64,000 nucleotides of DNA from the NCBI GenBank assembly GCA_021815405.1, contig JAKAGV010000001.1:124001-188000 (forward strand), in the 5' to 3' direction. This document shows, piece by piece, positions 24,984 through 32,924 of the stretch; positions within the stretch are counted from its first letter, which is position 1; each line of letters opens with the position of its first letter. The notes beneath the pieces are model-generated. The model made no database searches. It saw only the letters and a program-made list of their open reading frames with translations, and had not been told where the DNA came from. Made by a program: the position numbers and the translations under genes. This DNA comes from Bacteroidota bacterium (lineage in GTDB: Bacteria; Bacteroidota; Ignavibacteria; Ignavibacteriales; Ignavibacteriaceae).

Positions 24984-25031
24984 ATTGATTCGGGATGCGC
25001 GATACACAATTATCTAGCATCCTGAATCAAT
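24984..25031. terminator. Hairpin after the DUF4097 gene
   Basis: Fifteen-base arms (24984-24998 and 25017-25031, ATTGATTC(G/A)GGATGC type) pair with one G-U. It lies 10 bp beyond the minus-strand stop at 25041. It belongs to the same loose family of ATCC/CGAT-containing palindromes as 18549-18589. Confidence 0.55.
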
Positions 25032-25040
25032 AAATAAATT

Positions 25041-25982
25041 TTATTTGCTTCTTACAATAATATCTCCACCGGAGGATTTTACGACCAGTGGATTACCACC
25101 GTTGTTAAGCTGGGCTTCATATTTACTTGCAGAAATATTCTGAGCATTTGTTGCTGCGAAATTGCATTTAATATCACCGCCGGAAGCATACATTTTTGCA
25201 TCCGCTGCAAAATTAGCGGGAAGCTGCACATTTACATCACCGCCTGATGATGCTAAGTCAATTCCGTAATTGTTACCGGAATAAATTAAAGAAACCTCAC
25301 CGCCGGAAGTATGCGCTCTTACCTTACCGTTGCTTCCATTCAAAAATATATCTCCGCCTGAGGTTGAAGCATCAACATTTCCATCAAACTTAACAATATG
25401 AACATCTCCGCCGGAAGTTTTGAACTCGAGATTACCCGCAGAATTTGTTGAGCTTACATCTCCGCCGGACGTGGAAACAAATGTCTCGCCGTTCGTATTT
25501 TTCAGTTTAATATCTCCTCCTGAAGAATGAAGTTTAATCTTTCCATTTAGATTGCTTAATAAAATATCTCCGCCGCTTGTAGAAACTTTAACATTATAAT
25601 TATCAGGCAATACAACTTCAAATCTTAATTTAACTTCCGAACCGAAGTTAAAGAAATTCCACCCATCTCTTCTTTTAGCAATAACCGAAACACCTTCATC
25701 TGAATTTTCATACTTAATGTTGACTTTTTTCTCGGTTTTTTCATCTCCTAAAACTTTAACAATTACCTGCGGTTCATTCGATGTTGAAATTATAACATCA
25801 CCTGAAGATGCTTCCAGATTGAATTCTTTACCTGGAGAAGTATTAAATGTTTTTTCTTCAATAACTGAATAATGCGAGTTATCAAACTCCATGTAAGGTC
25901 CGCATGCAAATGTACTAAAACTAAGTAAAACGAATATTACAGGAAGAAATAGAGTCATACAAAATTTTATAATATTTTTCAT
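25041..25982 (-). CDS. Exported DUF4097 beta-helix-like repeat protein
   Basis: A 313-residue exported protein. The signal segment (about 5-25) ends in FSTFAC, a weak lipobox. The body is a solenoid of about ten 17-20-residue repeats built on (S/A)SGGD(I/V), for example TSGGDILLSNLNGKIKLHSS and TSGGDVHIVKFDGNVDASTS. This is the DUF4097/adhesin-like beta-strand repeat, predicted to form a right-handed beta helix or roll. Members often sit with anti-sigma factors or LiaF-type proteins; none is adjacent. A role in envelope stress sensing or adhesion is conjecture. It ends at the hairpin 24984-25031. Confidence 0.85.
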   Translation of the reverse strand: MKNIIKFCMTLFLPVIFVLLSFSTFACGPYMEFDNSHYSVIEEKTFNTSPGKEFNLEASSGDVIISTSNEPQVIVKVLGDEKTEKKVNIKYENSDEGVSVIAKRRDGWNFFNFGSEVKLRFEVVLPDNYNVKVSTSGGDILLSNLNGKIKLHSSGGDIKLKNTNGETFVSTSGGDVSSTNSAGNLEFKTSGGDVHIVKFDGNVDASTSGGDIFLNGSNGKVRAHTSGGEVSLIYSGNNYGIDLASSGGDVNVQLPANFAADAKMYASGGDIKCNFAATNAQNISASKYEAQLNNGGNPLVVKSSGGDIIVRSK

Positions 25983-26233
25983 AGTTCGTCTCCAATTGAT
26001 TTTACATAATTAGACTTTAATACATACGATTGGGTTACTAATGATATCTTTACTGTGAAGATATATTTTCTTTTTGATTGAAGTCATTTTTATTTGATTT
26101 ATGGTTGATTGGATATTTTACCGGTAGAATGAGACGTTTCTTATTTTTAAAAATATGTTGAAGAGATTAAACAAATTTCAAATGAATTGTTAAATTTGTT
26201 TCCTATTTGACCGGAAATTAGTTAATCATCAAA

Positions 26234-26833
26234 ATGACGTTTATGAAAAAATATCTTCAACTTTCTGCTGCATTTTACGTTTTCTTTTCACTGGTAGTAA
26301 TCACCTCGATAAAAGCACAAGAGAATGGCGCATTTGGCGCTCCGGTTCTAAAATATACATCGATATCAGGACAAGGTGCACTTTTAGCTGGCGGCAGATT
26401 CGGATGGATAATAAATAGAAGCTTTGTAGTCGGCGGTGGAATCTACAGCCTTGTAAGTCAGGTAAAAGCAAATTCAATAGATCCGGTTAGCGGGCAAGAA
26501 TTTATGACAGCATTCAACTATGGCGGATTGGAATTTGAATATGTTTTCTTATCCGATTTGGTGGTTCATGCTACATTGGATATGCTGTGTGCTGGCGGTG
26601 GTTTAAGCATGAACGTTTCGGATAGAAACGTTCCTCACACTAGTTATTATGGTCAAGACTTGTTGGTCTGGGAACCTGGGATAAATTTGGAAACTAACAT
26701 TGTAGATTGGCTTCATATAGATGCCGGCATAAGCTACCGGCTTATATCAAGCTTTAACAGCTATAACAGTGTAAGCAAAAATGATCTGCAAGGATTGAAT
26801 GGGATATTAACTTTTAAATTTGGCAGTTACTAA
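26234..26833 (+). CDS. Outer-membrane beta-barrel protein, small
   Basis: A 199-residue exported protein. The signal peptide (MKKYLQLSAAFYVFFSLVVI...AQ) starts at the Met at position 4, so ATG 26243 is an equally possible start. The rest has alternating hydrophobic strands (YTSISGQGALLAGGRFGWIINRSFVVGGGIYSL) and ends LTFKFGSY, a typical terminal barrel strand ending in an aromatic residue. An eight-stranded OmpW/OmpA-like barrel is likely. It precedes the DUF2279 gene by 18 bp, so the pair is likely co-transcribed. Confidence 0.7.
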   Translation: MTFMKKYLQLSAAFYVFFSLVVITSIKAQENGAFGAPVLKYTSISGQGALLAGGRFGWIINRSFVVGGGIYSLVSQVKANSIDPVSGQEFMTAFNYGGLEFEYVFLSDLVVHATLDMLCAGGGLSMNVSDRNVPHTSYYGQDLLVWEPGINLETNIVDWLHIDAGISYRLISSFNSYNSVSKNDLQGLNGILTFKFGSY

Positions 26834-26851
26834 ATCCTCATTGAAATATTT

Positions 26852-27934
26852 ATGATAAACAAGATTATGCAATTTAATTTCAACTACTCAATTTCAAAAT
26901 ATATTTTTTCCTCAATCATGTTAACTGCAGTTGTTTTGATAAGCTGCAGATCATATGCATTTAGTAATATTACTTTCCCTGATTCCTCAAATATTTTCCT
27001 TGCAGACTCTTCCAATATAAAAGACTTTGTACCACTCTCGCAGTTTACCTATGCTGGTCAAAGACGCTATACAATGGATGGTTCTCTGCCAAGACTGGAT
27101 ACAAAGATAAATCCTGTTACTACTTCTATACTTGGAGGAATTTATCTGGGAACACTTGTATGGCTTCATATTCATCAGCAGAATGCATGGTGGAGCGGTC
27201 AGAGAGGTCCTTTTCATTTTGAAGAAGATTGGGTTTCTGCACTTCAGGTTGATAAAGCTGGGCATGCTTTTGGCGGATATATGACTTCTTATGTAATGAG
27301 CGAAGGTCTAATGGCTTCAGGATTTTCATGGAATGAGGCTACTATTCTCGGAAGCGCCTTCGGACTTGCGTATCAAACTTATGTGGAAACGGAAGACGGC
27401 TTTGCGAAAGAATGGGGCTTCAGCCCCTCAGACTGGTACTTTGATGCACTTGGTCCAATTTTCTTTATATCGCAGCATTACGTTCCTGCACTTCAAAACA
27501 TAACGCCTAAATGGCAATATGTTCCTTCTGAATGGACAGGAGAGCCGATAATAAATCGTCCGCGTACTTTTATAGATGATTATAACAGTTCAACGTTTTG
27601 GTGGTCGCTTAATGTTTACCATATTCTTCCGGAAAATTTAAAGAAGTACTGGCTTCCGTGGCTTAATATTGCTGTCGGTTACGGAGCCGATGCAATTGAT
27701 GTAAAGTTTAATCCTAATGGACCTCCGGATCAATTATCCCAAAGAAGATATATAATTGGATTGGATTATAATTTAATTCAGCTTTTACCCTCCGGTAGTC
27801 CTTTCTGGAATTGGTTACGGCAAAGTCTGGATTTCTTAAAATTTCCATCGCCTGCTTTGGAATTTACACAGAGCGGAACAAAGTTTAAGCTGCTCTATCC
27901 GTTTAGAATTAATTTAGGCGGTATCAAATTTTAA
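26852..27934 (+). CDS. DUF2279 family envelope protein
   Basis: A 360-residue exported protein with the DUF2279 (YfiM-like) core at about 125-205: WVSALQVDKAGHAFGGYMTSYVMSEGL, then WNEATILGSAFGLAYQTYVETEDGF and WGFSPSDWYFDALGPIFF. The conserved DKxGH, E and D positions sit near membrane-embedded helices. Relatives are predicted outer-membrane or lipoprotein factors. The C-terminal part, ending LLYPFRINLGGIKF, looks like barrel strands. The function is not established. It is paired with the small barrel gene upstream. Confidence 0.8.
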   Translation: MINKIMQFNFNYSISKYIFSSIMLTAVVLISCRSYAFSNITFPDSSNIFLADSSNIKDFVPLSQFTYAGQRRYTMDGSLPRLDTKINPVTTSILGGIYLGTLVWLHIHQQNAWWSGQRGPFHFEEDWVSALQVDKAGHAFGGYMTSYVMSEGLMASGFSWNEATILGSAFGLAYQTYVETEDGFAKEWGFSPSDWYFDALGPIFFISQHYVPALQNITPKWQYVPSEWTGEPIINRPRTFIDDYNSSTFWWSLNVYHILPENLKKYWLPWLNIAVGYGADAIDVKFNPNGPPDQLSQRRYIIGLDYNLIQLLPSGSPFWNWLRQSLDFLKFPSPALEFTQSGTKFKLLYPFRINLGGIKF

Positions 27935-27946
27935 TTTAATGCAAAA

Positions 27947-28822
27947 ATGATTTTCAACAAAGATTATAAAATAGTCTTAGGCGGAGAAGGATTTCAAAAC
28001 CGAAAGATGAGCAGGTTTGAGATTCAATTTGCAACCGAAATGGCTGTTAGGGAACGATGGAATCCCCGGTCACTACGATGCCGGATGTTTTTATGATGCT
28101 GATTCTGACGGATATTTTAGCGGTACAATAAATCGTATGCCGATAGTATGTATTTCAGCGGTAGCTTATAGAGATAAATTCGGTTTTTATATTGTCAAAC
28201 CTGAATTCAGAGGCAAAGGATATGGAATCCAGCTGTGGAATACTGCTATTGATTACCTGAAAAGAGTCGAATGCATCGGGCTTGACGGGGTTATTGATCA
28301 ACAAAAAAATTATATGGAATCAGGTTTCAAACTTTATTATAGGAATATTCGTTTTGATGGTAAAGCTGCCTGATCAAAGATGAAGTCTAAAAAATTAATT
28401 GAGCTTTCTAAAATTCCATTCAAGTCTGTTTTGAAATATGATAACAAATTCTTTCCAGCTGAAAGGATAGAGTTTCTTAGAGGCTGGCTTCGACAGCCGG
28501 GCAGTTTTGCATACGGTTTAATTGAGAATGATAAATTGAAAGGTTATGGTGTAATTAGGCACTGTAGAGTAGGTTAAAAAATAGGACCTTTATTTGCGGA
28601 GAACTTAGGCATTGCCAAAGAAATTTTTATCAAGCCTACTTCTCTTATTAAAAAAGATTCACCGTTTTATCTTGATATCCCTGAGGTCAATCTGGATGGA
28701 TTGAATCTAGCAGAAGAATTTAAGATGAAAAAAGTATTTGAGACAGCAAGAATGTATCCGGGTAAAGAGCCGAACGTACCAATAAAAAAATCTTTGAGGT
28801 AGCTACATTAGAGTTGGAATAA
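27947..28822 (+). pseudogene. GNAT family N-acetyltransferase, inactivated
   Basis: The reading starts MIFNKDYKIVL at 27947 and reaches VRERWNP, then shifts by one base at the CCCC run (about 28068-28071) into GHYDAGCFYDADSDGYFSG. The acetyl-CoA site KPEFRGKGYGIQLW and GFKLYYRNIRFDGKAA are intact. An in-frame TGA (28371-28373) is followed in the same frame by the second domain SKIPFKSVLKYDNKFFPAER...YGVIRHCRVG. A second in-frame TAA (28575-28577) is followed by KIGPLFAENLGIAKE...FETARMYPG. A final slip in the A-run near 28785 separates the original end FEVATLELE. Four lesions in one gene show it is dead; short frames here are fragments, not genes. Confidence 0.87.
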
Positions 28823-28963
28823 CTGCGTTGAGAAAAAATGTAAAGAAGTTTGGAGTTTGTCATCAGCCTTTTTAGATTAGTGGTATTCCTTAATGTTTGA
28901 TAAGATGTTCAGCAAATTCAATTAATCTCTATTTAATTAATAATTTATAGGAGAGGATTGTGC

Positions 28964-29893
28964 ATGGGAATCTCCAGAAACATTTTACTTTGGGGTTCAA
29001 AAAATACCTGGCTTCTTAATCATGTTCCGAACTATAGCTTTGTGCGTCGAGCTTTGAAGCGTTTCATGCCGGGAGAAAATCTTTCTGATGCTGTTGAAGC
29101 AACAAAGATGCTTAATCAAAAAGGAATTCCTACCGTTTTTACACGCTTAGGTGAAAACATAACTCAAATGAGCGAGGCTGAAGAAGTTAAGTGTCATTAT
29201 CTAGATATGTTCGAAAAAATAAAGGATGAGAAAATTCAAACGGAAGTTTCACTTAAATTAACTCAAATCGGTCTTGACCTTTCTTTTGATAAATCGCTCG
29301 AATTCTTTAATGAAATTGCTGCTGCAGCTAATAGCATAAACAACTTTGTCTGGATTGATATGGAAGGAAGTTCGTATACTAATGTTACTCTTGACTTTTA
29401 CCGCCGCACAAAAAAGATTAATGCGAACACCGGTGTATGTTTACAATCTTACTTGAGGCGAACTGAAAATGATCTTGGAAATCTTTTAAATATAAAACCA
29501 AACGTCAGACTTGTTAAAGGCGCGTACAGTGAGCCGTCTGAAATTGCTTTTACTAATAAACAAGATGTGGATAAAAACTATCTTAAGATAGCAAAAATTC
29601 TTCTCACACAAATAAAAGAAAATGATATTACGGCTGTTTTCGGTACACATGACTTAAAAATTATTGGCGAAATAGAGAGACTTGCTGCAGAGATAAACGT
29701 ACCGCATGATAAATTAGAATTTCATATGCTTTATGGAATTAAACCAAACGAGCAGATCCGTCTTGTTAATGAGGGCTACAAGCTGAAAGTTCTAATCAGT
29801 TATGGTAAGGCGTGGTATCCCTGGTATATGCGTCGTCTTGCCGAGCGTCCCGCAAACGTAGGTTTTGTTTTGAAGAATTTAATTATGCAATAA
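28964..29893 (+). CDS. Proline/hydroxyproline dehydrogenase (PRODH domain)
   Basis: A 309-residue single-domain FAD-dependent PRODH. I chose ATG 28964, with AGGAGAGG ending seven bases upstream. The TIM-barrel segments are TEVSLKLTQIGLDLS, FVWIDMEGSSYTNVTLDFYRR, VCLQSYLRRTENDL, VRLVKGAYSEP and the C-terminal YPWYMRRLAERPANVGF, which carries the usual substrate-binding YxxRRxxER. It is standard for the family and lacks the P5C dehydrogenase domain of PutA. Immediate followers are a HOGA-like aldolase (50 bp) and an AGXT-like transaminase, so hydroxyproline may be the physiological substrate; sequence alone cannot separate it from proline. Confidence 0.9.
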   Translation: MGISRNILLWGSKNTWLLNHVPNYSFVRRALKRFMPGENLSDAVEATKMLNQKGIPTVFTRLGENITQMSEAEEVKCHYLDMFEKIKDEKIQTEVSLKLTQIGLDLSFDKSLEFFNEIAAAANSINNFVWIDMEGSSYTNVTLDFYRRTKKINANTGVCLQSYLRRTENDLGNLLNIKPNVRLVKGAYSEPSEIAFTNKQDVDKNYLKIAKILLTQIKENDITAVFGTHDLKIIGEIERLAAEINVPHDKLEFHMLYGIKPNEQIRLVNEGYKLKVLISYGKAWYPWYMRRLAERPANVGFVLKNLIMQ

Positions 29894-29943
29894 GAATTAA
29901 GTATAGTTGTATGAATTTAAAATTAGAGAAAGAATTTTAACCG

Positions 29944-30846
29944 ATGGAAAAATCTAAAAAGTTGGAATTAAAAGGCATCATGCCTCCAATAGCAACGCCA
30001 TTTATAAATGATGAAATTGCTTTTGATAAACTTGCCAAAAATATTTCGAAGTGGAATAGAACAAATTTAAGCGGTTACGTAGTTTTCGGGTCAAATGGAG
30101 AGAGCGCTTTCCTTACGCGAGAAGAAAAGCTGAAGCTTATTGAAGCGGTGAAAGAATCCAAATCTTCAGATAAAAAGCTAATTGCCGGTACAGGCTCTGA
30201 TTCAATTAAAGAAACAATTAGCTTATCGAACGAAGCTGCAAAACGCGGCGCAGATGCTGCTTTGATTCTCACGCCTTCATATTATAAAAGCCAGATGAAA
30301 GCTGAAGCCTTCATAAAATATTTCACGGCTGTTGCAGATGAAATTACGATCCCGATTCTTATCTATAATGTTCCAAAGTTTACAGGAGTAAACATTGAGC
30401 CGGAAACCGTTGCCAAACTTTCTGAACATTCTAATATTATTGGAATTAAAAACAGCGATGAGAATATTGCACATCTTTCTGAGATTATTCATCTGACACC
30501 AAAAAATTTTACTACAATTGTTGGAACAGCGTCAATTCTTTTTGCCGGTTTATGTGCGGGTGCAGCTGGTGGAATTCTTGCGCTTGCAAACATCGCTCCT
30601 GATAAGTGTGTGAGAATAGTCGACCTCTTTAATAAAGGAAAACTTGATGAAGCAAAAAATTTGCAGATGACTTTGCTGGCTGCAAACAAAGCTGTAACGG
30701 CAAAGTACGGTGTACCTGGACTAAAAGCCGCAATGGATATTACCGGTTACTTCGGAGGCATGCCGCGTTCTCCTTTGAGTACGGTTACCGAAGATCAACA
30801 AAAAGATATTATTTCAATTTTAAAGAAGTCTCAGATTCTAAACTAA
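29944..30846 (+). CDS. 4-Hydroxy-2-oxoglutarate aldolase-like (DapA/HOGA family)
   Basis: A 300-residue class I aldolase of the DHDPS/NAL fold. GSNGESAFLTREEK (49-62) has the carboxylate-binding loop, YNVP includes Tyr141, and GIKNSD contains the Schiff-base Lys169. The C-terminal AANKAVTAKYGVPGLKAAMD...GYFGG is much closer in wording to animal HOGA1 (which has NAAVTRRFGIPGLK and GYYGG) than to bacterial DapA. HOGA splits 4-hydroxy-2-oxoglutarate into glyoxylate and pyruvate, the last step of hydroxyproline breakdown. The flanking PRODH and glyoxylate transaminase genes fit that role. A lysine-biosynthesis function is the alternative. Confidence 0.82.
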   Translation: MEKSKKLELKGIMPPIATPFINDEIAFDKLAKNISKWNRTNLSGYVVFGSNGESAFLTREEKLKLIEAVKESKSSDKKLIAGTGSDSIKETISLSNEAAKRGADAALILTPSYYKSQMKAEAFIKYFTAVADEITIPILIYNVPKFTGVNIEPETVAKLSEHSNIIGIKNSDENIAHLSEIIHLTPKNFTTIVGTASILFAGLCAGAAGGILALANIAPDKCVRIVDLFNKGKLDEAKNLQMTLLAANKAVTAKYGVPGLKAAMDITGYFGGMPRSPLSTVTEDQQKDIISILKKSQILN

Positions 30847-30869
30847 AAAGATTATAAGAGGAATTTGTA

Positions 30870-32000
30870 ATGGAAACTAAAACATTTAATCCACCCAAAA
30901 GAATTTTACTTGGACCAGGTCCTTCAAATGTACATCCGCGGGTGCTTGAAGCAATGGCTCGACCGACAATTGGTCATCTCGATCCTGCATTTGTCGAACT
31001 AATGGAAGAAATAAAATCATTACTGCGTTATACATTTGAAACTGAAAATGAAATTACATTTCCTGTCTCTGGTCCGGGTTCAGTTGGAATGGAAACATGC
31101 CTTGTAAATTTGGTTGAGCCGGGAATGAAAGTAGCAGTCTGCGTTAATGGAGTTTTCGGCGGAAGGATAAAAGAAATTGTAGAACGCTGCGGTGCTCAGC
31201 CAATAGTTGTTGAAGCTGATTGGGGCAGCGCAATCGATAAGCAAAAGTTTGAAGATATTTTGAAATCAAATATTGATGTTAAATTAACTGCGTTTGTCCA
31301 TGCTGAGACTTCAACCGGAGCTCAATCAAACATAAAAGAGCTTACGGAGATTTCTCACAAATACAATTGTTTAGCTATTGCTGATACTGTTACTTCGCTC
31401 GGAGGCATCCCGGTAAAAGTTGATGAATGGAATCTTGATGCTGTATATTCCGGAAGCCAGAAATGTCTTTCATGTCCTCCGGGATTATCTCCTGTAACTT
31501 TTAATGAGAGAACATTGCATGCAATCAAGAACAGGAAGACAAGAGTTCAAAGTTGGTTTATGGATATAAATTTAATTATAAGCTATTGGGGTAGCAGTTC
31601 TCGCAGGTCATATCATCATACTGCACCAATAAATGCTCTGTACGGTCTGCACGAAGCATTATTACTGTTAAAAGAAGAAGGATTGGTAAATTCATGGAAG
31701 CGGCACAAACTTAATAGCGAAAAATTAATAAGCGGACTGAAGGATCTCGGTCTTAATACTTTTGTAAAGGAAGAGGATCGATTGCCGGAGCTGATTACAG
31801 TTAAAATTCCGGACGGTGTTGATGATTTGAAAGTAAGAAATTTTTTGCTTGAAAAGCATAATATTGAGATTGGTGCCGGTCTAGGTTCTCTTTCCGGAAA
31901 AATCTGGCGAATAGGTTTGATGGGTTATTCTTCTAATGAGGAAAATATTTCGAGATGTCTTGCAGGCTTAAGAGAGGCGTTGGAAAAATTCAAAGCTTAA
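30870..32000 (+). CDS. Alanine-glyoxylate aminotransferase (AGXT type)
   Basis: A 376-residue class V PLP aminotransferase. LLGPGPSNVHPRVLEAM (13-29) is the family opening. HAETSTGAQ (144-152) and AIADTVTSLGGIPVKVDEW (169-187) hold the cofactor-binding Asp. SGSQKCLSCPPGLS contains the PLP lysine, Lys198. MDINLIISYW and SYHHTAPINALYGLHEAL follow as in animal AGXT, and IEIGAGLG...WRIGLMGYSS closes the chain. It would convert glyoxylate to glycine with an amino donor such as alanine or serine. It lies 23 bp after the aldolase gene, with GAGG before the ATG, so operon membership is near certain. Confidence 0.92.
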   Translation: METKTFNPPKRILLGPGPSNVHPRVLEAMARPTIGHLDPAFVELMEEIKSLLRYTFETENEITFPVSGPGSVGMETCLVNLVEPGMKVAVCVNGVFGGRIKEIVERCGAQPIVVEADWGSAIDKQKFEDILKSNIDVKLTAFVHAETSTGAQSNIKELTEISHKYNCLAIADTVTSLGGIPVKVDEWNLDAVYSGSQKCLSCPPGLSPVTFNERTLHAIKNRKTRVQSWFMDINLIISYWGSSSRRSYHHTAPINALYGLHEALLLLKEEGLVNSWKRHKLNSEKLISGLKDLGLNTFVKEEDRLPELITVKIPDGVDDLKVRNFLLEKHNIEIGAGLGSLSGKIWRIGLMGYSSNEENISRCLAGLREALEKFKA

Positions 32001-32039
32001 TTTTTTTTATTGTGGAAAGAATAACTTATCTAATTCATA

Positions 32040-32807
32040 TTATTTGTCTGTTTTTTTAACTGAAAGTTTTTCCTTTATCCATTGAGGTCTATCGGTGGTT
32101 ACTCCATCAACTCCTAATTGAATTAAACGATCGGCTTCTTTATAATCATTAACTGTCCAGATGAATAATTTTAGCCCTGTAGATTTTATTCTATCTACTA
32201 AATCCTTGTTGATTAATTTATGCCATTTAATATCAAGACCGTTAAGTTTCTTTTCTAACGTTCTGGAAATGATTTCATCTTCGTTTGACTTCCAAAAGCG
32301 AAGCGCGCTTCTTCCAGAATTTCTTAGCCAAAAGACTTCGGACTTCGGGATATAAATTTTAGATAGAGACATTGTCTTAAAATTAAATCCGATAAGTTTT
32401 ATTTGTTCAGATTTTAATTTACTTCTCTTTATAACTTTTGAAATAGGAGGTAATATATCTTTACCACACTTTATCTCTATAAAAATCTGTTTGCCGCGCG
32501 GAACGATATCAAGCACTTCTTCAAGCAAAGGTATTTTTTGATCTTTCCACTGATTACCTTTGTAACTGCCTACATCAAGCTTTCTTAAAGATTCAAATGT
32601 TTGCGCACTTACTTTCTTATAGACACCTGAAATTCTTTTTGTATTCCTGTCATGAATAACTACGATTTGATTATCAGCAGTTAAGTGCACATCAATTTCA
32701 ACAGCGTCAGCCTTCCTTTGCCAGGCAAGATTAATTGAAGCAAGTGTATTTTCCGGTGCGTCAAAAGATTCGCCGCGATGAGCAATTATTATAGAACGAT
32801 TAAGCAT
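32040..32807 (-). CDS. Glycerophosphodiester phosphodiesterase
   Basis: A 255-residue cytoplasmic GDPD-family TIM barrel. IIAHRGESFDAPENTLAS (catalytic His10 and Arg11), DAVEIDVHLTADNQIVVIHDRNTKR with the metal-binding Glu, Asp and second His, and IFIEIKCG are in standard order. LFIWTVNDYKEADRLIQLGVDGVTTDRP closes the barrel. It hydrolyses deacylated phospholipid headgroups to glycerol-3-phosphate and alcohol. There is no signal peptide, as in UgpQ. It is convergent with the AGXT-like gene. Confidence 0.92.
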   Translation of the reverse strand: MLNRSIIIAHRGESFDAPENTLASINLAWQRKADAVEIDVHLTADNQIVVIHDRNTKRISGVYKKVSAQTFESLRKLDVGSYKGNQWKDQKIPLLEEVLDIVPRGKQIFIEIKCGKDILPPISKVIKRSKLKSEQIKLIGFNFKTMSLSKIYIPKSEVFWLRNSGRSALRFWKSNEDEIISRTLEKKLNGLDIKWHKLINKDLVDRIKSTGLKLFIWTVNDYKEADRLIQLGVDGVTTDRPQWIKEKLSVKKTDK

Positions 32808-32924
32808 ATTCGGATTTATTCAATAAACTTATTTATTAGTTTAGATTTTGCTTCTGCGATGTAAATTTAATTTCAACTTAAAAAGATATAAAAAATTTTC
32901 TTTCTTTATCGGGATCAATTTTAT

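Noticed and set aside
28017-28577. Two small acetyltransferase-like genes
   Set aside because: They are fragments of one GNAT pseudogene (27947-28822); the second is in the same frame as the first after a TGA.
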